Source of the DNA: an uncultured Eubacteriales bacterium
GTDB lineage: Bacteria > Bacillota > Clostridia > Oscillospirales > Acutalibacteraceae
Reading direction: 5' to 3'
DNA: 64,000 nt
Assembly: GCA_934643185.1 (NCBI GenBank)
Contig: CAKUBN010000007.1
Span: forward strand, 3,042 to 67,041
Position numbers and translations under genes: made by a program
Part shown: piece after piece, positions 31,761-40,805 of the stretch
Layout: every line of letters starts with the position of its first letter
Numbering within the stretch: the stretch's first letter is position 1
The notes under the pieces: model-generated
What the model was told of the DNA's origin: nothing
Databases searched by the model: none
Seen by the model: the letters and a program-made list of their open reading frames with translations, nothing else

Positions 31761-32960
31761 TTAGATCATGGAGGCATATTCGTCAAACGGGGCTAAGCTC
31801 CGCTTTAAAATGCCGTTGATATACGCAATGAGAATGCCGTAGTTCGTGTACGGCACGCCTTTTTCTTCGGCGGAGGACTGCCTATACTGCATTTCGCGTT
31901 CATTTAACATGCAGCCGCCGCAGTGCACGATGAGCGAATACGGCGAAAGGTCTTCCGGGAACCCGCCGCCGGAGGTGAACTCGAATGCAAAATCCTTGCC
32001 GGTGTGCTTACGAATCCACGCGGGCAGCTTCACAGTGCCGATGTCGCCGCACTGGCGGTGGTGCGTGCAGCCTTCGGAGATCAAAATGCGGTCGCCCGCT
32101 TTCAAATTCTCGATCGCCGCAGCGCCGTGCACAGCCGTCTCCAAAACGCCTTTGTAGCGTGCAAATAAGATGGAGAACGACGTGAGCTTCACGCTTTCCG
32201 GCACGATCTGCTTCACCTTGCCGAACGCCTGGCTGTCTGTGACGACGAGCTTCGGCGGCGTTTTAAGGCCGTTTAACACGCCCGCAAGCTCCTCCACCTG
32301 CGTGACGGAACACGTTGCGCCCGCATCCAAAATGTCGCGGATGGCCTGCACCTGCGGCAAGATCATTCTGCCTTTCGGCGCGGAAGAATCAATAGGCGTG
32401 ACGAGCACCACGTGGTCGCCGCGCTCGAGTAGATCGCCCAGAATGACCTTGGTGTTCTGCCCCTTTGCGGCGATGGCGGCAAGCTTTTCTTTAAGCTCAA
32501 AGATATGCTCGCCCGTTTTCGCGCTGACGGCGATCTCGTTGTCGTTTTCGGCTTTGAACCCGCCGAGGTCGGCTTTATTCAGCACGACGATATACGGCAC
32601 GCCTTTTTTCTGGATGAGCCTTTGCAGCTCGAGGTCTTCTGCACTTTTGCCGACCGTGCCGTCGATAACGAGCACCGCGATATCGGCTTTATTCAGCACC
32701 TGCCGGGCACGCTGCACGCGCAGCTCGCCCACAGTGCCTTCGTCGTCCATGCCGGGCGTGTCGATGATGACGACCGGGCCGAGCGGCAAAAGCTCCATGG
32801 CTTTCTGCACGGGGTCGGTCGTCGTGCCCTTTACATCGGATACAATAGAAATATTCTGCCCCGTAACGGCATTCACCACGCTGGATTTACCGGCGTTGCG
32901 CCTGCCGAAAAACGCGATGTGCACGCGGTTTGCCGAGGGGGTCTGGTTGAGGTCTGCCAT
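31761..32960 (-). CDS. hydF: [FeFe]-hydrogenase H-cluster maturation GTPase HydF
   Basis: A 399-residue maturase. An N-terminal GTPase domain has the P-loop GRRNAGKSS (residues 19-27), IIDTPGMDD and the NKAD motif. The C-terminal domain carries the Fe-S ligands CTHH and, ~50 residues on, VHCGGCM, as expected for HydF. It is the scaffold on which the 2Fe subcluster is built before transfer to the hydrogenase. It follows hydG by 36 bp. hydE and a hydrogenase gene are not in the window. Confidence 0.96.
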   Translation of the reverse strand: MADLNQTPSANRVHIAFFGRRNAGKSSVVNAVTGQNISIVSDVKGTTTDPVQKAMELLPLGPVVIIDTPGMDDEGTVGELRVQRARQVLNKADIAVLVIDGTVGKSAEDLELQRLIQKKGVPYIVVLNKADLGGFKAENDNEIAVSAKTGEHIFELKEKLAAIAAKGQNTKVILGDLLERGDHVVLVTPIDSSAPKGRMILPQVQAIRDILDAGATCSVTQVEELAGVLNGLKTPPKLVVTDSQAFGKVKQIVPESVKLTSFSILFARYKGVLETAVHGAAAIENLKAGDRILISEGCTHHRQCGDIGTVKLPAWIRKHTGKDFAFEFTSGGGFPEDLSPYSLIVHCGGCMLNEREMQYRQSSAEEKGVPYTNYGILIAYINGILKRSLAPFDEYASMI

Positions 32961-32996
32961 AGAAGTCGCCTGCCTTTTAGAGAATAACCGAAAAGT

Positions 32997-34412
32997 TTAG
33001 AAGCGGAAGTCGCGCTCGCCGTGGGCGACCTTTTCAATGTAGCCCTTTGCAATGCCGCGGGTCTTCTCGTTCGGGATATTTTCAAGCTCCTGCGCGATCA
33101 TCTTTTCGCCGATGGCCTTCGTCTCCGGGGAAGCGTAGTCCTCAAGGAACTCCTTCAGGGTGATGAGCGCGTTCGGGTGGCAGCAGTTCTGGATCTGGCC
33201 GCTCTTGCACAGGCTCATGAAGCGGTCGCCGGTGCGGCCCTCGCGGTAGCACGCCGTGCAGAAGGACGGAATGTGGTCGGTCTCCATCAGCCAGCGGACG
33301 ACCTCGTCGAGGGAGCGCTGGTCGGAAACGTCAAACTGCTCGGTGTCGGTCGGGCGCTCTTCTTCGGCATAGCCGCCGACAGAGGTACGGGATGCACCGC
33401 TGATCTGCGAAACACCGAGGTTGATGACCTGCTCGCGCACCTTCTGGCTCTCGCGCGTGGAGATGATCATGCCGGTGTACGGCACGGCAATGCGGATGAG
33501 CGCGCAGATCTTTGCAAATGTCTCGTCGCTGATGCCGTTGTCGAACTTCGTCGGGTCAATGTCGTCGGCTTTTTTAAGGCGCGGCACACTGATGGTATGC
33601 GGGCCTACGCCGTGCACGGCTTCAAGGTGCTCCGCGTGCATCAGCTGGCCACAGAACTCATAACGGTACATTTCAAGGCCGTACAGAACGCCGAGACCCA
33701 CGTCATCGATACCGCCCTCCATGGCGCGGTCCATCGCCTCGGTGTGGTAGGCGTAGTTATGCTTCGGGCCCGTGGGATGCAGCTTTTCGTAGCTTTCCTT
33801 GTGGTAGGTCTCCTGGAACAGGATGTACGTGCCAATGCCGGCTTCCTTTAATTTACGGTAGTTTTCCACGGTCGTCGCGGCGATGTTGACGTTCACGCGG
33901 CGGATGGCGCCGTTCTTATGCTGAATGCTGTAAATGGTCTTGATGCAGTCGAGAATGTACTCGATGGGGTTATTCACCGGGTCTTCGCCGGCTTCAATGG
34001 CAAGGCGCTTATGACCCATGTCCTGCAGCGCAATGACTTCCTTTGCGACCTCCTCCTGCGTCAGCTTGCGGCGCGGGATGTGATGGTTCTGGCGGTGATA
34101 CGGGCAGTAGATGCAGCCGTTCACGCAGTAGTTGGAAAGGTACAGCGGCGCAAACATGACAATGCGGTTACCATAAAACTTGTGCTTGATCTCGTTTGCA
34201 AGCTTATAGATTTCGTCCAGAATCTCCGGGTCTTCGCAGGCGAGCAGAACGGATGCTTCGCGGTGTGAAAGTCCCTTACACAGACGGGCTTTATCGAGAA
34301 TTTCGCGGATGAGCGGCATGTTGTCTTTGTTCTCGTCCGCGTATTTTAAAGTGTCTTCAATTTCTTCGTGGCAGATAAATTCCTCTGCTTTTAAGGATTT
34401 CGGATCGTACAT
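32997..34412 (-). CDS. hydG: [FeFe]-hydrogenase maturase HydG (tyrosine lyase)
   Basis: A 471-residue radical-SAM enzyme. The CX3CX2C cluster site is CVNGCIYC near residue 95. The C-terminal cluster motif is CTACYREGRTGDRFM, followed by LCKSGQIQNCCHPNA. HydG cleaves tyrosine to make the CO and CN ligands of the H-cluster. It lies between a TM1266-type regulator gene (59 bp upstream) and hydF in one operon. Confidence 0.97.
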   Translation of the reverse strand: MYDPKSLKAEEFICHEEIEDTLKYADENKDNMPLIREILDKARLCKGLSHREASVLLACEDPEILDEIYKLANEIKHKFYGNRIVMFAPLYLSNYCVNGCIYCPYHRQNHHIPRRKLTQEEVAKEVIALQDMGHKRLAIEAGEDPVNNPIEYILDCIKTIYSIQHKNGAIRRVNVNIAATTVENYRKLKEAGIGTYILFQETYHKESYEKLHPTGPKHNYAYHTEAMDRAMEGGIDDVGLGVLYGLEMYRYEFCGQLMHAEHLEAVHGVGPHTISVPRLKKADDIDPTKFDNGISDETFAKICALIRIAVPYTGMIISTRESQKVREQVINLGVSQISGASRTSVGGYAEEERPTDTEQFDVSDQRSLDEVVRWLMETDHIPSFCTACYREGRTGDRFMSLCKSGQIQNCCHPNALITLKEFLEDYASPETKAIGEKMIAQELENIPNEKTRGIAKGYIEKVAHGERDFRF

Positions 34413-34471
34413 AATTTGATAATTTCCTTTCTTTCGGGTCAGTTCACTTTCCCGTTAGTCATTTTTTCGGA

Positions 34472-34747
34472 TCACTCCGTTTTGATTTCCGGCTCTGTGC
34501 TCGTGAAATTGGAATACGTCGTTTTGATGTTGGCGCCGCGCACGCGCCCGAGCTTTCCCGCCATGGCGCTGATGACATCCTGTGGGGCATCCACCGCCAC
34601 ACAGATGATGTTGATATTTTTCTGTCTGTACGGCAGCCCCATACGTCCGATGATGTACCGACCGTACAGGTGCAGAATGTCGTTGATTTCTTCCGCGTGG
34701 GCGTTATCTTCTAAAATAATGCTCATCACGGCTACGCGTGTCTGCAT
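34472..34747 (-). CDS. TM1266-family iron-only hydrogenase system regulator
   Basis: A 91-residue small ACT-like protein (RVAVMSIILEDNAHAEEINDI... LGRVRGANIKTTYSN). The family is found next to hydrogenase maturases and was named a putative regulator after T. maritima TM1266; its mechanism is not established. The start at 34747 follows GGGAGGTG. A longer in-frame extension to 35005 runs into the promoter and is rejected. It is the first gene of the hydG-hydF operon. Confidence 0.85.
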   Translation of the reverse strand: MQTRVAVMSIILEDNAHAEEINDILHLYGRYIIGRMGLPYRQKNINIICVAVDAPQDVISAMAGKLGRVRGANIKTTYSNFTSTEPEIKTE

Positions 34748-34950
34748 AAAACACCTCCCGTTTTTTATAAAACAAGCAAAACAAAAATGCTCCCTGCCGA
34801 AAATGCAGGAAGCACAAAAAGCACAGAATCTATCTGCGGAATATACCTCTATCCATTTTCGGCTTACACGCGGCGATGCCTTGTGCTCAGAACGAAAAAG
34901 CTGTTTTGCGGCGCACCGCAGAAAAAACTTTGGTGAACCGTGTTTTGTAT

Positions 34951-34979
34951 AGTATAACGGATTTTCAGAGGTTTGTAAA
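34951..34979 (-). promoter_or_regulatory. Sigma-A promoter of the TM1266-hydG-hydF operon
   Basis: Read leftward: TTTACA (34974-34979), 17-bp spacer, TATACT (34951-34956). The ~200-bp leader to the first ATG shows no clear switch. Confidence 0.75.
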
Positions 34980-35009
34980 GAGCGGATTGCAAATTTTGAC
35001 AACAAAAAA

Positions 35010-35030
35010 GCCCCGGCGTACAGCCGAGGC
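35010..35030 (-). terminator. Terminator after the rnf operon
   Basis: GCCTCGG pairs with CCGGGGC around CTGTACG (one mismatch), followed leftward by TTTTTTG, 17 bp past the rnfB stop. Confidence 0.85.
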
Positions 35031-35047
35031 TCGGTTTGTTTTAAAAA

Positions 35048-35842
35048 TTACGCGTCCAGCATGGTGATGACATGTCTCGGGCAGACCTCGGCACATTTGC
35101 CGCAGCCGATGCACTTTGCGGGATCGACCTTCGCGCAGAAGTTCGTCACCTTTACGGCGCCCACTTCGCACGCCTTCATGCACTTGCCGCAGCCGATACA
35201 GCCCACCTTGCAAACCTTCATCGTCTCTGCGCCCTTATCACAGTTGGAGCAGCGCACGACCGCCTGCTTTTTCAGCGGCACAAAGCTGATGAGCCCCTTC
35301 GGACATGCAGCGGTGCATTTTGCGCAGCCGCGGCACTTTGCGGGGTCGATTGACGCCATGCCGTTGCAGACGTTGATTGCGCCGTATTCGCACACGGCGG
35401 CGCAGTCGCCCATGCCCATGCAGCCGTAGCGGCAGCTGGAGATACCGCCGGCAAGCAGGGTAGATGCGGCGCAGCTATCGATGCCGTCGTAGCGCATTTT
35501 GTCGCTGGTGCAGTCATAGCTGCCCATGCAGTGGACAAGCGCCGTCTTTTTCTCGACGGCAACGTCGCCCGTGCCAAGCAGCTCTGCGCACGCTTTGGCG
35601 CACGCTTCGCCGCCGGGAGAACACAGCCCGGGCTGCGCTTCGCCCTTAGAGAGCGCCGCCGCATAGCCGGAGCAGCCGGAAAAACCGCACGCGCCGCAGT
35701 TCGCGCCCGGAAGCACCTCTAAAATCGCTTCCGCTTTCTCATCCTTCGGCACGGCCATGATGGCGGAGGCGACCGCCAGAATAATACCCGCCAGAAGACC
35801 GATGCCCGCGACGATCAGAACCGGGATCAAAATTTTATCCAT
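35048..35842 (-). CDS. rnfB: Rnf electron transport complex subunit B
   Basis: A 264-residue Fe-S protein with an N-terminal membrane helix (about residues 5-28). The hallmark cluster motif GANCGACGFSGC follows, and several ferredoxin-type sites lie further on (CRGCAKCTAACP, CIGCGKCMKACE, CIGCGKCAEVCP). RnfB takes electrons from ferredoxin at the cytoplasmic face. It is the last gene of a complete rnfCDGEAB operon. Confidence 0.97.
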   Translation of the reverse strand: MDKILIPVLIVAGIGLLAGIILAVASAIMAVPKDEKAEAILEVLPGANCGACGFSGCSGYAAALSKGEAQPGLCSPGGEACAKACAELLGTGDVAVEKKTALVHCMGSYDCTSDKMRYDGIDSCAASTLLAGGISSCRYGCMGMGDCAAVCEYGAINVCNGMASIDPAKCRGCAKCTAACPKGLISFVPLKKQAVVRCSNCDKGAETMKVCKVGCIGCGKCMKACEVGAVKVTNFCAKVDPAKCIGCGKCAEVCPRHVITMLDA

Positions 35843-35864
35843 ATAGAAACCCCTTTCGTTTTGC

Positions 35865-36476
35865 TCAGGCGAGCAGACGGTCTATAATGCCGTTAAAGCC
35901 GAGGAACGAAACCGCCACAAGCGACGCGGCGATCAGCGTGATCGGCAGACCTTTGAGGAAATTCGGCACGTCGCACAGCTCGAGGCGCTCACGCACACCG
36001 GCGAAAATGACCATTGCAACCATGAAGCCGATGCCTGCGCCGAACGCGTTGACGAGCGATGCCAAATAGCCGAAGCTCGGGTTTTCCGCGCCTTTTTCGA
36101 GCACGAGCATCGTCACGCCCAGCACGGCGCAGTTCGTCGTGATGAGCGGCAGGTAAATGCCGAGCGCGTTATACAGCGGCGGCATATACTTGTGCATCAC
36201 GGTCTCCAAAAGCTGCACGAGCGCCGCGATGATGAGGATGAACACCACGGTCTGCAAATAATCGAGGTTCAGCGGGACAAGTACATACGTATACACCGGC
36301 CACGTGACCGCCGTCGCGATAACCATGACAACCGTTACGGCGCAGCTCATGCCGAACGCCGTATTGAGCTTTTTGGAAACGCCGAGGAACGGACAGATTC
36401 CGAGAAACTTATTGAGAATATAGTTCTCCGTGAGGATTGCGGCAAGGAAAATGCCGACTAAAAATTTAAGACTCAT
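35865..36476 (-). CDS. rnfA: Rnf electron transport complex subunit A
   Basis: A 203-residue integral membrane subunit with six helices. The N-terminal NYILNKFLGICPFLGVSKK and the TNCAVLGV segment match RnfA; the conserved Cys residues in these helices hold an intramembrane Fe-S cluster together with RnfE. Its start overlaps the rnfE stop by 4 bp. Confidence 0.97.
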   Translation of the reverse strand: MSLKFLVGIFLAAILTENYILNKFLGICPFLGVSKKLNTAFGMSCAVTVVMVIATAVTWPVYTYVLVPLNLDYLQTVVFILIIAALVQLLETVMHKYMPPLYNALGIYLPLITTNCAVLGVTMLVLEKGAENPSFGYLASLVNAFGAGIGFMVAMVIFAGVRERLELCDVPNFLKGLPITLIAASLVAVSFLGFNGIIDRLLA

Positions 36477-37162
36477 GCTTTGCCGCCCTCCTTTTCACAT
36501 TTTTCCTGAACCTTGGAGCAAGAAGCCGCCAACGGGCATGCAGCGCAGCCCATGGTCTCCGGCGCTTTGCCCTCCGCGGAAAGCTTGCCCGCAATGGCGA
36601 TGAGAATACCGAACACGAAGAAGCCGCCCGGCGGGAGCAGGAAAATGATGATGGGATCCATGAAATTCGAGAGGAGCGGAATGCCGAACACGGTACCCGC
36701 GCCGAGCAATTCACGGATGATGCCCATGGCGAGCAGCGCGGCGGTGAAGCCCACGCCCATTCCAAGACCGTCTACGATGCTCGGCAGCACGGGATTTTTG
36801 CTGGCGAACATTTCCGCACGGCCTAAAATGATGCAGTTGACAACGATGAGCGGCAGGAACACGCCGAGCGACTTGTTAAGCGCCGGCACGTAGGCCTTGA
36901 TGAGCAGCTGCACAATGGTAACAAAACCCGCAACAATGGTGATATACGCCGGGATGCGGACTTTATCCGGGATGATTTTTTTGAAAAGAGAAATAACGGC
37001 GTTGGAACATACGAGTACGAATGTCGTCGCAAGGCCCATGCCGATGGCGTTCGAGGCTGCCGTTGTGACGGCGAGCGTCGCGCAGGTGCCGAGCATCAGG
37101 CGCAGCACGGGGTTCTCTTTGATAATGCCTTTTGTAAATTCTTCTTTGAGGCTTTTTGCCAT
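36473..37162 (-). CDS. rnfE: Rnf electron transport complex subunit E
   Basis: A 229-residue integral membrane subunit, homologous to RnfA. NPVLRLMLGTCATLAVTT and VNCIILGRAEMFASKNP carry the conserved intramembrane Cys residues. A Cys-containing polar tail (MGCAACPLAASCSKVQEKC) extends beyond the usual end and might bind a metal or cluster. Confidence 0.96.
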   Translation of the reverse strand: MAKSLKEEFTKGIIKENPVLRLMLGTCATLAVTTAASNAIGMGLATTFVLVCSNAVISLFKKIIPDKVRIPAYITIVAGFVTIVQLLIKAYVPALNKSLGVFLPLIVVNCIILGRAEMFASKNPVLPSIVDGLGMGVGFTAALLAMGIIRELLGAGTVFGIPLLSNFMDPIIIFLLPPGGFFVFGILIAIAGKLSAEGKAPETMGCAACPLAASCSKVQEKCEKEGGKA

Positions 37163-37163
37163 G

Positions 37164-37712
37164 TTATGCGCCCTCCTTTACCGTGTTGTACTTTGTGATG
37201 GCTTCGTTGACGGCGTTCGTCACCGCGCGGCTCGTGATGGACGCGCCGGTCATGGCTTCGATCTCACCGTCCGACGGCGCCTTATTCTTCACAAGCGTGA
37301 TGCCCTTTTCCGGCGCAGTCTGCTTAAACTGATCCGTAAAGGAAGCCTTTTCCGCGTTCGCGCCAAGGCCCGGTGTTTCGCTGTGCTCCAGAATGACAAC
37401 GCCGGTGATCTGCCCGTCGGCGCTGATGCCGGTCATGACCTTCACCGCACCGCCGTAACCCTTCGCCTCCGTCTGGAAAACGTAGCCGACCGTTTCGTTA
37501 TTCGCTTTGCCGATGTAATAGCCGTCCGCTTCTTCAAAGCTGTCCGCGTCGCTCAAAACGACTTTTCTCGACTGCTCCGCTTCCAGTGCGGACTGCTCGG
37601 CGATCTTATCCTTCGTCAGCAGGTTCGTGCCCGCCAAAAGCGCCGTGACAACAAGGCAGATGGCAAACAGAATGAGCGCCGGTTTTAAAATATCTTTCGC
37701 GGTGATCTTCAT
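37164..37712 (-). CDS. rnfG: Rnf electron transport complex subunit G
   Basis: A 182-residue subunit with one N-terminal membrane helix and an extracytoplasmic FMN-binding domain. The flavin attachment motif is MTGASITSRAV (SITS-type, with the Thr that holds FMN covalently). GVVILEHSETPGLGANAEK is also typical. It lies one base after rnfE's upstream boundary and overlaps rnfD by 4 bp. Confidence 0.96.
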   Translation of the reverse strand: MKITAKDILKPALILFAICLVVTALLAGTNLLTKDKIAEQSALEAEQSRKVVLSDADSFEEADGYYIGKANNETVGYVFQTEAKGYGGAVKVMTGISADGQITGVVILEHSETPGLGANAEKASFTDQFKQTAPEKGITLVKNKAPSDGEIEAMTGASITSRAVTNAVNEAITKYNTVKEGA

Positions 37713-38665
37713 TTTGCGTCACCCGCTTTCTTGGCCTTCACTTTGCCGAACGCCTGCGGCTTTGCCACGCGCTCGATGAGCGGCACTAAAATGTTCATCA
37801 GCACAATGGAGTACGAAACGCCCTCCGGCAGAGACGCAAACTGGCGAATTAAAATCGTCAGCACGCCGCAGCCGATGGCATAGATGACACGTGCGCTGAA
37901 GTTGATGGGGCTTGTGGTGTAATCGGTCGCCATGAAGATCGCGCCGAGCAAGAGGCCGCCGGAAAGAATGTCCATCAGCGGGTCGCGGCCGAGCAGTGCG
38001 GAAAGCACCGCTGCCGTTGCAAGGTACGTGACCGGGATAACCGGGCTGATAACGCGGCGTGCAACAAGGTAAATGCCGCCGAGAATAAGTGCGAGTGCAC
38101 AGGTCTCGCCGAGGCAGCCGCCTGTGTTGCCGAGAAACATATCGAGGTAGCTTGGCAGCGCCGCACCCGTGCCCTCGGAGAGAACGCCGAGCGGCGTTGC
38201 GGTCGTCATGGCGTCGGAGAAGCTGTGGTCCATCGGCGCCGTCCACGCGGTCATTTTCGCCGGGAACGAGTTCATCAGAATGATACGCGCCGTCAGCGCG
38301 GGGTTCACGAAGTTCTGTCCGATGCCGCCGAACATCTGCTTTACGACAACAATGGCAATGACGCCGCCGAACGCCGCAATGATGGGGCTGATGGAAACGG
38401 GCAGGTTCATCGCGAGCAAAACGCCCGTCACAATGCAGGAAAGGTCACCGACCGTCTGGCGGCGCTTCATGACGCGGCGGGATATGTATTCGCTCAAAAT
38501 GCAGGACGCGACCGTTGTCAGGATAATAACCGCCGCGCGGAAGCCGAAAATGATGACGGACGCAATCATCGCCGGGGTCAGCGCCAAAATGACGTCCAGC
38601 ATCAAGGTCTGGGTGGTGTCTTTCGACTGAAAGTGCGGCGAGGAGGAAACGATGAATTTGTTCAC
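37709..38665 (-). CDS. rnfD: Rnf electron transport complex subunit D
   Basis: A 318-residue membrane subunit. It starts FIVSSSPHFQSKDTTQTLM and carries the flavin attachment region SEGTGAALPS-type near mid-protein, where a Thr in the family binds FMN covalently. It is the main ion-conducting membrane part together with A and E. It overlaps rnfC and rnfG by 4 bp each. Confidence 0.96.
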   Translation of the reverse strand: MNKFIVSSSPHFQSKDTTQTLMLDVILALTPAMIASVIIFGFRAAVIILTTVASCILSEYISRRVMKRRQTVGDLSCIVTGVLLAMNLPVSISPIIAAFGGVIAIVVVKQMFGGIGQNFVNPALTARIILMNSFPAKMTAWTAPMDHSFSDAMTTATPLGVLSEGTGAALPSYLDMFLGNTGGCLGETCALALILGGIYLVARRVISPVIPVTYLATAAVLSALLGRDPLMDILSGGLLLGAIFMATDYTTSPINFSARVIYAIGCGVLTILIRQFASLPEGVSYSIVLMNILVPLIERVAKPQAFGKVKAKKAGDAK

Positions 38666-40008
38666 TTTTTAGCCGCCTCCTTCTTTACATAGTATTTGCC
38701 GAGGCGAATGGCCTGCACGATGCGGCGTTTCGCCGGGCAGGAGAATGCGCAGCAGCCGCATTCCATGCACGTCATGATGTCGAGTTTTTTCAGCATTTCC
38801 ACGTCCTTGCGCTCCGCGTATTTTTCAAGCTTTGCGGGCACAAGGTTCATGGGACATGCCGCAACGCAGCGGCCGCAGCGGATACAGTCGGTCGGCTCCA
38901 ACAGATGTGCTTCTTCCGCACCGAACGCGAGTAACCCGTTATTCTGCTTTAAGACCGGCAGCTCGTCGGTTGTCACGGCGACGCCCATCATTGGGCCGCC
39001 CATGATGAGCTTCTGCGGTTCTTCCTTATAGCCGCCGCAGAATTCCATGACCTCGCGAATTTTTGTGCCGATGGGCACAATGACATTCTGCGGGTTCTGC
39101 ACGGCGCTGCCGTCCACCGTGACGCGCTTCATCGTCAGCGGCATGCCGGTACGCATGTAGCTTGCAAGGAACGAAACGGAGCCGATGTTCATGACAAGGC
39201 AGCCAACGTCCGCCGGCAGACCGCCGGCGGGGACTTTTCTGCCTGTTGCCGCCTGCACCAGCACCTTTTCCGCGCCCTGCGGGTAGCTTGCGTGCAGCTT
39301 TAAAACGCGCACTTCGTCGTTCGGGTCCATTTTCGGGTCGTCCGCAATGCGCGTCAGCGCTTCGATGGCGTCGGGCTTGTTGTCTTCGATCGCGATGATG
39401 ACACGGTGCACATCCAAAATCTCTTTGATCTTATAAATGCCCGCAAGCACGTTTTTGCCGTTCTCGAGCGCCTCGCGGTGGTCGGAGGTGATATACGGCT
39501 CGCACTCCGCGACGTTCACGATGAGCGTATCGATGTTTTTATCCGGCGGGACATTCAATTTTACATGCGCAGGGAAGCCTGCGCCGCCGAGACCGACAAG
39601 GCCGGATGCACGCGCAGCATCGGCTAACTGCTGCTTCGTTTTGATCTCCGGCGGGGGACATACCGCGGGGTCGTGCTCCATTAAGCCATCCGACGTGATG
39701 ATGACGGCATCCACCGCCTGCCCGCCGGGCATGATGACTTTTTTGATCTCCTTCACGGTGCCGGAAACCGACGAATGGATCGGCACGGAAACGTATGCGT
39801 CGCTGTCCGCGACCTTGGTGCCGACATACACGTGGTCGCCCTTTTTCACACAGGGCACGCACGGTGCGCCGATGTGCTGCGTCATGGGCAGCGTGATCTC
39901 ATCGGGCGGCGGCATCACGCGCGTTTCGGTATGCGCCGTGTTCTTGTGGTGCGGCACATGCGCGCCGCCGTGCGTGCGGAACGGGCGCTTCGGAAAAGAC
40001 AGTTCCAT
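38662..40008 (-). CDS. rnfC: Rnf electron transport complex subunit C
   Basis: A 448-residue peripheral subunit that oxidises or reduces NADH. It opens with the lipoyl-like domain, followed by the NADH/FMN Rossmann region (GLVGLGGAGFPAHVKL, NVAECEPYITSDHR) and two 4Fe-4S motifs (CIRCGRCVAACP and CMECGCCAFSCP). It is the first gene of rnfCDGEAB. AAAGGAAGG precedes the ATG. The complex couples ferredoxin oxidation to Na+ or H+ export. Confidence 0.97.
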   Translation of the reverse strand: MELSFPKRPFRTHGGAHVPHHKNTAHTETRVMPPPDEITLPMTQHIGAPCVPCVKKGDHVYVGTKVADSDAYVSVPIHSSVSGTVKEIKKVIMPGGQAVDAVIITSDGLMEHDPAVCPPPEIKTKQQLADAARASGLVGLGGAGFPAHVKLNVPPDKNIDTLIVNVAECEPYITSDHREALENGKNVLAGIYKIKEILDVHRVIIAIEDNKPDAIEALTRIADDPKMDPNDEVRVLKLHASYPQGAEKVLVQAATGRKVPAGGLPADVGCLVMNIGSVSFLASYMRTGMPLTMKRVTVDGSAVQNPQNVIVPIGTKIREVMEFCGGYKEEPQKLIMGGPMMGVAVTTDELPVLKQNNGLLAFGAEEAHLLEPTDCIRCGRCVAACPMNLVPAKLEKYAERKDVEMLKKLDIMTCMECGCCAFSCPAKRRIVQAIRLGKYYVKKEAAKK

Positions 40009-40121
40009 CTTTCTTTCCTTCCTTTCTTTACGTTCGGCGGGCCCAAACTTCCAAAACCCGCCTTAAAAAACAGACTTTGCTGGTACAAAGACCGGCAAAG
40101 CCGTATTTTTCAGTTTATTCA

Positions 40122-40150
40122 ATTTTAGCACCGCTTTTGTACATTGGCAA
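40122..40150 (-). promoter_or_regulatory. Sigma-A promoter of the rnf operon
   Basis: Read leftward: TTGCCA (40145-40150), 17-bp spacer, TAAAAT (40122-40127). It leaves a ~110-nt leader before rnfC. Confidence 0.75.
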
Positions 40151-40223
40151 TAGAAAAAAGCGGTATTTCCACAATTTTCTGACGGAATGTGGACAAACCT
40201 GCAAATTTGTAAGCCCTGCGTGT

Positions 40224-40805
40224 TTATCGCATGCGGCGCGTGGGCGAAATGAGCCCCGTATCGTACTCCGAACGCAGGATGGAATAGCACACGTTGTCGA
40301 AAACCTCGCCGTCAAAGCGTTTAAACCCGCACGGCATGACGCCCTCAAAGATGAAGCCTGCGCGCTCGATGACCTTTCTTGAGGGCTCGTTGCCCACAAA
40401 GTGGCTGATGGCGACGACCTCGACGTTCATCACTTCAAACGCGTTCTGCACCATGGCGCGCAGCGCTTCTGTCATGTAGCCGTTATGGCGATAGCGGCGC
40501 GAAAGCTCATAGCCGATGGAAACGCTGTCCGTGTTATAGCGGCAGTAATCGCGCTGATATTTGATCTTGCCCATCACCTCGCCCGTTTCGCGCAGCGTGA
40601 TGGCAAACGCATACGGGTCATCGACGGCGCGCTTTAATTCACTTTCCGCTTCCGCCGGCGTAGAGACCGGCTTGGAGCCCGCCTGCAGCATGGTATCGGC
40701 ATCGGCGGCAAACAGCAGAAAGCCGCTCATGTCCTGCATGGAAAAGCGTCTAAGGCGCAGGCGCGGCGTTAAAATCTCCGCTTTTCCCAGTGTATCACCG
40801 CGCAT
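40224..40805 (-). CDS. GNAT acetyltransferase (RimJ/RimL type)
   Basis: A 193-residue acetyltransferase. ILTPRLRLRRFSMQD opens the domain, RRYRHNGYMTEALRAMV is the acetyl-CoA-binding region, and NEPSRKVIERAGFIFEG closes it. The substrate is unknown. It overlaps the upstream lipid-kinase gene by 11 bp and is probably coupled to it. A second enzyme of this type lies at 12090-12626, but the two are not close copies. Confidence 0.88.
   Translation of the reverse strand: MRGDTLGKAEILTPRLRLRRFSMQDMSGFLLFAADADTMLQAGSKPVSTPAEAESELKRAVDDPYAFAITLRETGEVMGKIKYQRDYCRYNTDSVSIGYELSRRYRHNGYMTEALRAMVQNAFEVMNVEVVAISHFVGNEPSRKVIERAGFIFEGVMPCGFKRFDGEVFDNVCYSILRSEYDTGLISPTRRMR

Noticed and set aside
34748..35005. 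N-terminal extension of the TM1266-like protein
   Set aside because: It runs across the promoter at 34951-34979; the start at 34747 has GGGAGGTG.
40185..40200. TGTGGACAAAC upstream of rnfC as a fourth integrase-type repeat
   Set aside because: A single short match far from the element; most likely chance.
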